Shown here piece after piece: positions 1-8,483 of a DNA stretch of 49,993 nt (positions within the stretch are counted from its first letter, which is position 1; every line of letters begins with the position of its first letter). The notes beneath the pieces are model-generated. The model was not told the origin of the DNA, made no database searches, and saw only the letters and a program-made list of their open reading frames with translations. This DNA comes from Anaerolineales bacterium. GTDB taxonomy: Bacteria; Chloroflexota; Anaerolineae; Anaerolineales; Anaerolineaceae. A program made the translations under genes and the position numbers. The DNA is taken from assembly GCA_020060485.1 (NCBI GenBank), contig JAGVAB010000162.1, positions 1 through 49,993 on the forward strand. The letters are read 5' to 3'.

Positions 1-357
1 GGCAGTGGCGCCGCCAGCGCCGCCGCGCAAGTGTAATTTGCCTTCCTCGGTTCGTTCCAGTAGAAAAACAGAATAATTATGGCCAAGAATGGCGACCAGT
101 GCTCCGCCAACGCTCATCCATGGGTCTGTGACGCCGAACGCCTGCATCACGAAATAGGTTGAAAAGCCTTTGAAGATATCGCCCAGTCCGGTCAGCAATC
201 CGATGACCGGACCGCCAGCCCGCATGGCGTTTGTGCCGCCGGTGCGTCCACTGGCAATCAAACGAATATCCTTGCCAGTGAAGAGTTTCACCCACACCAG
301 ACCAAAAGGGATGGAACCAAGTAAATAACAAATGAGCAAGATCAACGCAATTTTCAT
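1..357 (-). CDS. plsY: glycerol-3-phosphate acyltransferase PlsY, N-terminal 119 residues (cut by window edge)
   Basis: Integral membrane enzyme that moves the acyl group of acyl-phosphate onto the sn-1 position of glycerol-3-phosphate, the first step of phospholipid synthesis in most bacteria. Translating the minus strand from the ATG at 357-355 gives a hydrophobic first helix with GSIPFG. This is followed by the family's Ser/Gly-rich motif SGRTGGTNAMRAGG near residue 41, then GHNYS near residue 97, and GGAGGAT at the window edge, where the third family motif GGKGxAT is expected. The open frame is intact to base 1, so the gene continues outside the window and about 80 residues are missing. 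Order and spacing of the three motifs fit PlsY well. Confidence 0.88.
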   Translation of the reverse strand, partial: MKIALILLICYLLGSIPFGLVWVKLFTGKDIRLIASGRTGGTNAMRAGGPVIGLLTGLGDIFKGFSTYFVMQAFGVTDPWMSVGGALVAILGHNYSVFLLERTEEGKLHLRGGAGGATA

Positions 358-520
358 TCCAATATTTTTCCTTATAATGGATAAGATGATGAATCCCTGA
401 TGCTGAAAAATGAATAAAAAAACTCGCCTTTCACCGGAATTTCAGAGTGGCAGATCCCATGTTTTGAGGTGAGCGCATATATTCTAACACGTCTGGTAAA
501 AATCTGGTCAGCTCCCTAAA

Positions 521-629
521 AGGCTCTCTGGGAATTGCCGTGAAAAAGAAGTTCGCTGGGGATGTTTTTGGCGCTTTAAGCCAAAAACATCCCCGATCCA
601 CCATGTTTCATGGTTGTTCCCAAAGCCCT
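521..629 (+). repeat. structured intergenic repeat, copy A
   Basis: This copy runs from just after copy-A flank AGG (521-523) to CCT (627-629). An outer helix pairs 530-545 with 606-621: 15 of 16 positions pair if three G-U wobbles are allowed. Two unpaired strands of about 12 nt follow on each side. An inner perfect 15-bp hairpin then pairs 558-572 with 580-594 around a 7-nt loop. Copies B (10122-10241, opposite orientation) and C (14377-14428, right half only) share the outer sequences. The element starts directly after the stop codon of the membrane-protein gene that ends at 631 on the minus strand. No function is recognised. It could be a MITE-like element, a structured RNA, or both. Confidence 0.75.
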
Positions 630-630
630 C

Positions 631-1458
631 CTAAAACTGAAAGAAGGCAGCCAGGGTTAAAAAGACAGCCAGCATGGCTGCTGGTTCAATCCAGGCCGTG
701 CGCAGCGGACGTTCCTCTTCCAGGGCACTGGCCGCGTTGGTCAAGGCATAGAGAATGCCCAGCAATACCATGCCAAATGATATTGGAGAAAGCCGCAGGT
801 AATGCATCCCGATTGTGATTTGGCCGATGATGATGGCAGCCGCGGCACCCCATTCAAGGCACCATTTCCCGTTCAGGCGTAAATACAGGGTGCGCAGGCA
901 GATCAGGATGGCTGGCAGCACCAGGGCTGGTACCAGCAAATACAGGCGCAGATTGGCAGCGCGCACGGTGATCGCCAGCACCAGATACAGGGCAAAAGAA
1001 ACTGCTGACAAGGCAATGCTGGCCGGCACATGGAACGAGTCCGACAGGTCAACTGATATATATTCGGCCACAAAGATCAGAACCAGGAATAAACCGCCAA
1101 AGCCAAAAATAATCCACCACTCTGCGCTGATGGCGATGGTGGAAAGGGGGATATCGATCACCCAGGCGGAGAATGCTGGCAGAAGCCAGTGCTGAAAAGT
1201 GGATTGTTCGCCAAGGTTGGGATGGCTGCGTACCAGCCACTCTGAGCCTACAGCGGCCAGAGCCGCCACCAGCAGGGATACCAGGGTGTGAAAATTAAAA
1301 ATGAAATTGAACTGGATACCGAACAAGGCAAAGCGAACCTCCTGGGGCGGGAAGTCGACGAAAGGGGTCAGGGCATAGACGAATAGGATAATGGCGGCCA
1401 ACACGCTGAGCCGGTTGGCATCGGGAAGATGGTGATGTTCTCGCTCTTGCTCTTGCAT
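631..1458 (-). CDS. multi-pass membrane protein of unknown function
   Basis: A 275-residue protein with a short charged N-terminus rich in His/Glu/Gln and then about seven to eight hydrophobic segments spread evenly to the C-terminus. There are no recognisable catalytic motifs. Few charged residues occur between segments, so this is a compact integral membrane protein. I do not recognise the family with confidence; uncharacterised proteins of this kind are common in Chloroflexota. The ATG at 1458 follows a 421-base gap without a clear gene. The stop codon lies immediately beside repeat copy A. It is not obviously in an operon, since plsY begins 274 bases further downstream. Confidence 0.7.
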   Translation of the reverse strand: MQEQEREHHHLPDANRLSVLAAIILFVYALTPFVDFPPQEVRFALFGIQFNFIFNFHTLVSLLVAALAAVGSEWLVRSHPNLGEQSTFQHWLLPAFSAWVIDIPLSTIAISAEWWIIFGFGGLFLVLIFVAEYISVDLSDSFHVPASIALSAVSFALYLVLAITVRAANLRLYLLVPALVLPAILICLRTLYLRLNGKWCLEWGAAAAIIIGQITIGMHYLRLSPISFGMVLLGILYALTNAASALEEERPLRTAWIEPAAMLAVFLTLAAFFQF

Positions 1459-1879
1459 ATCCTGATTGTAACCGTGTGCGGCTGGTCTGCCAAGTGGGTG
1501 TGTTTGACAAGCAGGGCTTTCTGCAAAGCGTCTTGAATAAAACTGGTCTCATTGAGCAAGGATTGAAAGAATGCAGTCCGGAAAGTATCTGCTTGCCAAA
1601 AGAGGTCCTCATTCCGCAAAACCAGTGTTGCCATCATTCGAGTATGCAGCGGGGAGGTGAGGGGTGGGGGCAAAGAACGGCGCTGGATGGAAGCATGAAT
1701 TGCATCTGAAGTAGGGCTAATTCTGCATTCTATGGTGTCTTGGTTTTTTCAAGCTAATTGAAGCCCAGACTTTAAAAATTCCTATTCCTTCAACCGGCTG
1801 ATTTTGGCAAATTCTGATATCGGAAATTTGTTCCGTTTAAGGAGGCTATGTGAAGCGGATATGGTAAAATTAAGGCTGT
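1459..1879. other. 421-base gap without a supportable gene
   Basis: Short open frames on both strands overlap each other here, but none has a good ribosome site, a recognisable protein or convincing codon use. An imperfect palindrome lies at 1808-1830, with arms CAAATT and AATTTG. A strong Shine-Dalgarno sequence AAGGAGG at 1839-1845 precedes a five-codon frame (see the separate entry). Nothing resembling a tRNA or a known riboswitch was seen. Confidence 0.5.
1839..1867 (+). promoter_or_regulatory. strong Shine-Dalgarno with five-codon mini-ORF upstream of the 1880 gene
   Basis: AAGGAGG at 1839-1845 is followed after four bases by GTG at 1850. That frame reads five codons (Met-Lys-Arg-Ile-Trp) and stops at TAA 1865-1867, 12 bases before the ATG at 1880. 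The main gene has only a weak AAGG of its own at 1872-1875. The arrangement could be a translated leader that couples to the main gene, or simply a chance frame. The reading is direct from sequence; the function is inferred. Confidence 0.35.
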
Positions 1880-2902
1880 ATGGAACAAAATCCTGATCAG
1901 GCAATCACGAGCCCGCCTCGGCTGATTCCTTCGCTGAGTGCGGGTTTTAATGCGGTTGCCAATAACGTTTCTTTGCTCATTCTGCCGGTGGTGGTTGACC
2001 TGCTGCTGTGGTTTGGGCCGCACGTGCGCATAAAGAGTTTATTCGCACCATTCTTCCTGTCATTCAACGAACAGGCTTTATTGATGGAGGCGCAGCTTTC
2101 ACCGGATTTGGTCAGCATGATGGTTCAAAGCCAGGAAGCATGGGATGTGATTCTGGAGCGTTTTAACCTGCTCAGCGTTTTGCGCACTCTGCCAGTGGGC
2201 GTGCCCAGTTTGCTGGCTTTTCGCGGGGTGATTCAAAACCCGATTGGGCGAGCTGCCTTCTATGAGAGTTCCACCATCTTGGGATCTATTGGTTCCTGGA
2301 TTGCGATTGTGGTCGCGGGGATACTGTTGGGAACGATCTATTTTGGTTCTGTAGCGCGCTCCAGTGGAATTCTGGATCGGCCATTTTCTGCACGCTTGCT
2401 GGCTGGCCAGTTTGTGCAGACCATGCTTTTGACCCTGACTCTGGCGTTGGTGCTGGCAATCATTATTGTGCCCATGTCGCTGGTGCTGGCCGTATCTGCC
2501 TTGATCAATCCGAATCTGGGACAGGTTACCTTGTTCGCCATGACATTTCTTGCGCTCTGGCTGTTGCTGCCGCTATTTTTTTCGCCGCACGGCATTTTTA
2601 TGGACCACAGCCGGGCACGCGATGCGGTTTTTCAAAGCCTGCGCCTGGCACGGTTGTTCATGCCAAACACAGGCTTGATGATCCTGTTGATCATTTTGAT
2701 CGGTCAGGGTATGAATATCATCTGGCTGCTCCCGAAATGGGATTCGTGGATGGTGCTGCTTGGCATTGCCGGGCATGCGTTTATCAGCTCAGGTCTGCTG
2801 GCTGCCACTTTTGTTTACTATCGCGACGGCATGGATTGGATGGAAAAACTGAGTTCCAAAAACAATTTACAGCCGCAGCAAGGTGACACCCTGCATTCAT
2901 AA
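1880..2902 (+). CDS. polytopic membrane protein of unknown function
   Basis: A 340-residue protein with about six hydrophobic segments. The first, near residues 25-45, follows a Pro/Ser-rich N-terminus. There is a polar stretch around residues 55-115 and four or five long helices between about 125 and 310. The last 25 residues are charged and probably cytoplasmic. I recognise no enzyme motif. The gene ends 27 bases before the gyrB start and lies on the same strand, so it may be co-transcribed with gyrB. The ATG at 1880 is chosen because in-frame stops (1865 and just after) block any earlier start; its ribosome site is weak. Confidence 0.7.
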   Translation: MEQNPDQAITSPPRLIPSLSAGFNAVANNVSLLILPVVVDLLLWFGPHVRIKSLFAPFFLSFNEQALLMEAQLSPDLVSMMVQSQEAWDVILERFNLLSVLRTLPVGVPSLLAFRGVIQNPIGRAAFYESSTILGSIGSWIAIVVAGILLGTIYFGSVARSSGILDRPFSARLLAGQFVQTMLLTLTLALVLAIIIVPMSLVLAVSALINPNLGQVTLFAMTFLALWLLLPLFFSPHGIFMDHSRARDAVFQSLRLARLFMPNTGLMILLIILIGQGMNIIWLLPKWDSWMVLLGIAGHAFISSGLLAATFVYYRDGMDWMEKLSSKNNLQPQQGDTLHS

Positions 2903-4855
<1,953 letters not shown>

Positions 4856-4886
4856 CCAGTTTTTCTCTTGCCATGTTGATTAAAGT

Positions 4887-4918
4887 GAAGCGCCCCGAAA
4901 CCGGGGCGCTTCTTTCTA
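4887..4918 (+). terminator. rho-independent terminator after gyrB
   Basis: A perfect 10-bp stem pairs 4887-4896 with 4903-4912 (GAAGCGCCCC / GGGGCGCTTC) around a 6-base loop. It is followed by a short T-rich run (TTTCT) and lies 32 bases after the gyrB stop codon. Confidence 0.85.
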
Positions 4919-4936
4919 TATGTCAAATGGTGCACC

Positions 4937-4983
4937 GAAGTCCAAAACGGCACCTCGACAAGCTCGGTGTACGGTTTGAACTT
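4937..4983. repeat. hairpin containing the dispersed CGACAAGCTC motif
   Basis: GAAGTCCAAAACGG at the left pairs imperfectly with ACGGTTTGAACTTC at the right. The centre holds CACC-TCGACAAGCTC-GGTG. The same core TCGACAAGCTC sits in a hairpin loop at 33605-33627, and a related inverted fragment lies at 19643-19661. This is probably a short dispersed palindromic repeat. Confidence 0.5.
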
Positions 4984-5042
4984 CATCGTTTGGTTGCACA
5001 CCCGGGGGATTGAAAAAAATGGAATTCAGGACAGGGCGCTGG

Positions 5043-5258
5043 TCATGATCTGGTGTGGAGAACAGTTGACAAGGTCATCAAGCCGGTAATGGCTGCACCG
5101 GTTGCGACCACCACTGCGGTGGATGGGTCGACTTTCAGCGGCCATTCTTTTGGCGGCAATCCTTGTTCGATGGCTTCTCTTTTTTCCCGGTCAATTCGCA
5201 CTTTTTGGGATAAACCCACTACAGCCACTGCCGGAATTGCTGTACAGAAGAAACACAT
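5043..5258 (-). CDS. small membrane protein with N-terminal CxxC
   Basis: A 71-residue protein. It begins Met-Cys-Phe-Phe-Cys, giving a CxxC pair at residues 2-5, with a short hydrophobic stretch to about residue 16. A charged middle (RIDREKREAIEQG) follows, then a second hydrophobic stretch near residues 46-67 ending close to the C-terminus. The start is well supported: AAGGAGA lies five bases before the ATG on the minus strand. It stands alone between the gyrB terminator and the LOG gene, transcribed opposite to both. Function unknown. The CxxC could bind a metal or form a disulfide, but this is inference. Confidence 0.65.
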   Translation of the reverse strand: MCFFCTAIPAVAVVGLSQKVRIDREKREAIEQGLPPKEWPLKVDPSTAVVVATGAAITGLMTLSTVLHTRS

Positions 5259-5445
5259 ATCGATCTCCTTTTTTGTTTGGTTTTCTAATTGTACCCGAAT
5301 GTGAATTGATCAGACTGCATCTGACCGGGGGAAAATATAAATCAGGGGAAAGGAATGGTTTGTTGAGGGGAGTGGAGATCAATGCATCCCTGGCAGGGTA
5401 TAGTAGAATTATGAAAAAGATACCATAAACTGACAAGGCGGCAAG

Positions 5446-6009
5446 ATGGAACAAATTTGTGTGTTTTGTGGTTCCAGTAATGGAAACGAGGCTGGGTATG
5501 CCGAGGCAGCCCGCCAATTGGGCAGTGCCCTGGCCCGGCGTAATACTCGCCTGGTGTTTGGCGGCGGCAAGGTAGGCATGATGGGCATCCTGGCTGGGGA
5601 GGTTTTGGCAGGCGGCGGGCAAGTAACTGGCGTCATCACCCAATCCCTGTTCGATTGGGATACTGGCATGAATGACCTGGAAGACCTGCGGATTGTGCCC
5701 GGCATGCACGAGCGCAAGGCGTTGATGGCCAGCCTGGCGGAGGGTTTCATTGCCCTGCCCGGCGGCTTTGGAACCCTTGAAGAGCTTTTTGAAGCTGTGA
5801 CCTGGCTACAGCTTGGCATCCATTCCCGCCCGGTCGGGCTGTTGAATGTGGATGGATATTTTGACCACTTGCTGGCTTTTTTGGAACATGCAAGCCGGCA
5901 AGGCTTTATCAAGGAACAACATTTGCGCATGCTGCTGGTAGATGAAAGCCCGGAAGGTTTGCTGGTAAAGATGGAGAATTTTGTCTATCAGGAAGTGCGC
6001 AAGGTCTAG
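5446..6009 (+). CDS. LOG-family nucleotide 5'-monophosphate phosphoribohydrolase
   Basis: A 187-residue Rossmann-fold enzyme of the TIGR00730/LOG family. Characterised members cleave the N-glycosidic bond of nucleoside 5'-monophosphates or cytokinin riboside monophosphates. The glycine-rich VFGGGKVGMMG lies near residues 37-47. The Arg-Lys pair in MHERK is near 87-91, and the signature PGGFGTLEE is at 105-113. All are family hallmarks, and the length is typical. AAGGCGG precedes the ATG. No partner gene suggests a specific substrate, so the bacterial role (nucleotide salvage or clearance of modified nucleotides) stays open. Confidence 0.9.
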   Translation: MEQICVFCGSSNGNEAGYAEAARQLGSALARRNTRLVFGGGKVGMMGILAGEVLAGGGQVTGVITQSLFDWDTGMNDLEDLRIVPGMHERKALMASLAEGFIALPGGFGTLEELFEAVTWLQLGIHSRPVGLLNVDGYFDHLLAFLEHASRQGFIKEQHLRMLLVDESPEGLLVKMENFVYQEVRKV

Positions 6010-6107
6010 GAAGAAGAAACACCGGTATTTGCATCCACGTCAGCTTGGCCTTATGCTAATATAGGTTATAAGAAGCAGGTGAAATTTTAAGGAAAGGGAA
6101 GAGTGAG

Positions 6108-6824
6108 ATGATGCGCAAAAAGATGGGCAAGTTTCCGGCACAAGGGATCGTTGAATATGTGTTGATCCTGGCACTGGTGGCATCTGTGGTTGCCCTGTCG
6201 CTGCAATTGACCGGCACAAGTTTACAGGAAGTATTCTGTCAGGTGGTTGATGGGTTGGGTTTTTCATCCAAACGATGTGATCGGGCTTATTGCCAATCAT
6301 CTTTTGATTCTCTGGATGGCTGGCAATCGGTGAGAGGACTGGGTTGGGAAACCCGGGACGGCCAGCTGTGCAACACCAGTAACATGGCCCAGAATTACCT
6401 GTATAACCAATGCTCCATGCAAAATTTACCCAGTGATTATTCGGTGCGTATCAAGGGAGCTACTCTTGCTGAAGGGGACGGGTATGGCATTTTCTTTCGC
6501 GTGCAGAATTACACCGACAGGCCCGATGGGTATACATTTCAGTACGATCCCGGGTTGGGCGGTGCATTTGCTGTGCGTAAATGGGTGAATGGGTATGAGA
6601 TCAATCCGCCGCTTGTCAGAAAAGTGGTGCCGGGATACACCTGGCGGGACGTCCCCCGCGACCTGGAAGTGCAGGTCAAAGGCAATACTTTTACCGTTTT
6701 TGTGGATGGACAGGAAGTGTTGACCTTCACTGATCTGGACTATACTTCTGGCGGGGTGGGTTTGCGCACATGGGATAAAACGGCAGTGTGCATGGATGGA
6801 TTTAGCATTGAACCATTGCGCTGA
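6108..6824 (+). CDS. Flp-pilin-like N-terminus fused to a ConA-like (LamG/DUF1080-type) domain
   Basis: A 238-residue protein. The short basic leader is followed by QGIVEYVLILALVA near residues 12-25, which is the type IVb (Flp/Tad) pilin pattern with the conserved Glu-Tyr at the start of the hydrophobic helix. Ordinary Flp pilins end after 50-70 residues. This one continues with about 170 residues of predicted beta-sandwich: DGWQSVRG, GDGYGIFFRVQ, LEVQVKGNTFTVFVDGQEV and GGVGLRTW resemble the concanavalin-like fold of LamG and DUF1080 proteins. Several Cys residues suggest extracytoplasmic disulfides. The residue before Gln-Gly is Ala rather than the usual Gly, so prepilin peptidase processing is uncertain. 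No tad genes are nearby. AGGAAAGGGAAGAG precedes the ATG; ATG 6111 is an equal alternative. Confidence 0.7.
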   Translation: MMRKKMGKFPAQGIVEYVLILALVASVVALSLQLTGTSLQEVFCQVVDGLGFSSKRCDRAYCQSSFDSLDGWQSVRGLGWETRDGQLCNTSNMAQNYLYNQCSMQNLPSDYSVRIKGATLAEGDGYGIFFRVQNYTDRPDGYTFQYDPGLGGAFAVRKWVNGYEINPPLVRKVVPGYTWRDVPRDLEVQVKGNTFTVFVDGQEVLTFTDLDYTSGGVGLRTWDKTAVCMDGFSIEPLR

Positions 6825-6899
6825 TCACCCAATTCTTCGTGTCGCGATCAATACGAGGTGTTTTTTATCTTTGAAAGATTACCCATCATGACAGGATGA

Positions 6900-7176
6900 T
6901 GTGCCAACAGTGAGATCAGAAAAGCAAGCGGAATTGTGATTGTGGTTTTATTGGGATTGATGCTCATTTTTGGGTGGTGAATTTTCTGCCTGGATGGATG
7001 CTAAAGATAGCTATACCATGACCGGTGTGCTTACCGGGACGCATACCCTGGTTGCAGGGCATCGCGGATGCGGCGTGGAATCGATGGTTATTGTGAACAC
7101 CGGCGGCATGGTGGAGGTTGGGACAATGGTGCTTGAAGCTTTGGATGAGCTTTTGGCGTCTCCCCTGTCAGATTGA
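6900..7176 (+). pseudogene. frameshifted remnant of a small membrane-anchored protein
   Basis: Two adjoining frames each look protein-like. Frame 6900-6980 encodes a hydrophobic helix (SGIVIVVLLGLMLIFGW) and then hits a stop at 6978. The next frame, from 6970, encodes GGEFSAWMDAKD and about 55 further residues including TGTHTLVAGHRGC. That stretch resembles a short beta-sandwich of the PEGA/carboxypeptidase-regulatory type. The change of frame falls at a TTTTTGGGTGG tract, so a one-base indel (real or from sequencing) would join anchor and domain. No start codon with a good ribosome site serves either part. A clear terminator follows at 7192, which supports a former gene here. Confidence 0.4.
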
Positions 7177-7191
7177 TGTTGGTTATCAATT

Positions 7192-7216
7192 AAGGCTGTG
7201 GCATCGCCACAGCCTT
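7192..7216 (+). terminator. hairpin terminator before the Ldh2-type gene
   Basis: A perfect 11-bp stem pairs 7192-7202 with 7206-7216 (AAGGCTGTGGC / GCCACAGCCTT) around a 3-base loop. The T tract is short, so termination strength is uncertain. Confidence 0.65.
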
Positions 7217-7251
7217 TCGAATAAAAGTTGGTTTCAAGATTGAGGAGAGCT

Positions 7252-8364
7252 ATGGTCAGGAGTTGGTATTATCGCTATGAAGATCTGATGACGTATGTTG
7301 TACGCTTTTTTGAGCACCTGCGCGTACCACGGGAAGACGCCAGAATTACAGCCGAGGTCTTGCTGGCGGCTGATTTACGGGGGGTGAATTCTCATGGCAT
7401 CATTCGACTGCATACGTACTACGGTGATCGATTGCTCAAGGGACGCATTGACCCATTCTCTCCTCTGACGACACTTCGGGAAAGCCCCGTTACTCTTTCG
7501 CTGGATGGCGGGAACGGTCTTGGACAGGTGGTTGGATGCCAGGCCATGCAGCGCTGCCTGGAAAAGGCCAGGTCCAGCGGGGCCGCTCTGGTGACCGTGC
7601 GCAACAGTAATCATTATGGCATCGCCGGATATTACGCGATGATGGCCCTGCCGCACGATATGATTGGCATTGCACTAACCAATTCGCAGCCCCTGATGGC
7701 GCCTACTTATGGCAAGACGGCTATCCTGGGGACCAACCCGATTGCAATCGCCATTCCAGCGGGAAAAGAGCAACCTTTTGTGTTGGACATGGCCACCAGC
7801 ATTGTGCCCATTGGCAAGATCAATGTTTACAGCAAGGCTGGTGAGTTCATTCCAGAAGGCTGGGGAATTGATCGCACAGGTTGTATCACCCAGGATCCGG
7901 ATGAGGTTCTGGATGGCGGGGCGTTGATGCCTCTGGGAGGCAGTGATTTGATGCGCGGGTACAAAGGCTACGGTTTGAGCCTGGCGGTGGATCTTTTGTC
8001 CGGCGTGTTGTCCGGGGCGGCATTTGCTGATGCGGTTGGACGGCCAAGCGATAGCAACCCAGGTTCGAATGTGGGGCACTTTTTTGCGGCGATTCAAATT
8101 GAGGCATTGCGGGATTTGACTGGTTTCAAGGACGACATGGATCACATGATCCAGTTGTTGAAAGAGGCACCCAAGGCACTGGGGCAGGAGCGCATTTTTA
8201 TTCATGGCGAAAAAGAATTTGCCAGAGAACAGCGCTGCCTGGCTGAAGGCGTGCCCTTGATGGAAACGGTTGTGGCGAGCCTCAAAGAGGCTGGCAACAC
8301 AGTCGGCGTCCCATTTGATCCTGAACCCATCCGGTCAATGGATTGTGAGGAAAACGGAAATTAA
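7252..8364 (+). CDS. Ldh2/malate-L-lactate dehydrogenase family NAD(P)-dependent oxidoreductase
   Basis: A 370-residue member of the malate/L-lactate/ureidoglycolate/sulfolactate dehydrogenase family. These enzymes reduce or oxidise 2-oxo/2-hydroxy acids with NAD(P)H and are unrelated to classical LDH. Family motifs are visible in order: GVNSHGIIRL near residue 45, NSNHYGIAGYY near 116, and TNSQPLMAPTYG with GTNPIAIAIP near 143-170. VLDMATS is near 180 and GYKGYGL near 238. The length is typical. The ATG at 7252 is preferred over TTG 7228 because GAGGAG lies just before it. It stands alone between two terminators, so the natural substrate cannot be inferred from its neighbours. Confidence 0.88.
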   Translation: MVRSWYYRYEDLMTYVVRFFEHLRVPREDARITAEVLLAADLRGVNSHGIIRLHTYYGDRLLKGRIDPFSPLTTLRESPVTLSLDGGNGLGQVVGCQAMQRCLEKARSSGAALVTVRNSNHYGIAGYYAMMALPHDMIGIALTNSQPLMAPTYGKTAILGTNPIAIAIPAGKEQPFVLDMATSIVPIGKINVYSKAGEFIPEGWGIDRTGCITQDPDEVLDGGALMPLGGSDLMRGYKGYGLSLAVDLLSGVLSGAAFADAVGRPSDSNPGSNVGHFFAAIQIEALRDLTGFKDDMDHMIQLLKEAPKALGQERIFIHGEKEFAREQRCLAEGVPLMETVVASLKEAGNTVGVPFDPEPIRSMDCEENGN

Positions 8365-8420
8365 GCCTCTGCCATCCGGTAGACAGATCCACTGAAAGCA
8401 ATCCTTTGAAATGACAAAAT

Positions 8421-8465
8421 AGAGCATCTCCTTCAAGTCTTGTCAAGCTTGCAGGAAGATGCTCT
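8421..8465. terminator. bidirectional terminator between convergent genes
   Basis: AGAGCATCT at 8421-8429 pairs with AGATGCTCT at 8457-8465. A further CAAG/CTTG pairing inside extends the hairpin. It lies between the ends of the Ldh2-type gene (+) and the alpha-glucosidase gene (-), and T- or A-rich sequence flanks both sides. Confidence 0.65.
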
Positions 8466-8483
8466 TGTATTTAATGGTTTGCA

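Noticed and set aside
521..629. Copy A as a simple transcription terminator
   Set aside because: There is no T tract after the hairpin in either direction, and the same element appears upstream of divergent genes (copy B), where no terminator is needed.
1368..1709. Overlapping short frames on both strands between the first two membrane-protein genes
   Set aside because: No ribosome site, no recognisable protein on either strand, and they overlap the start of the 1458 gene.
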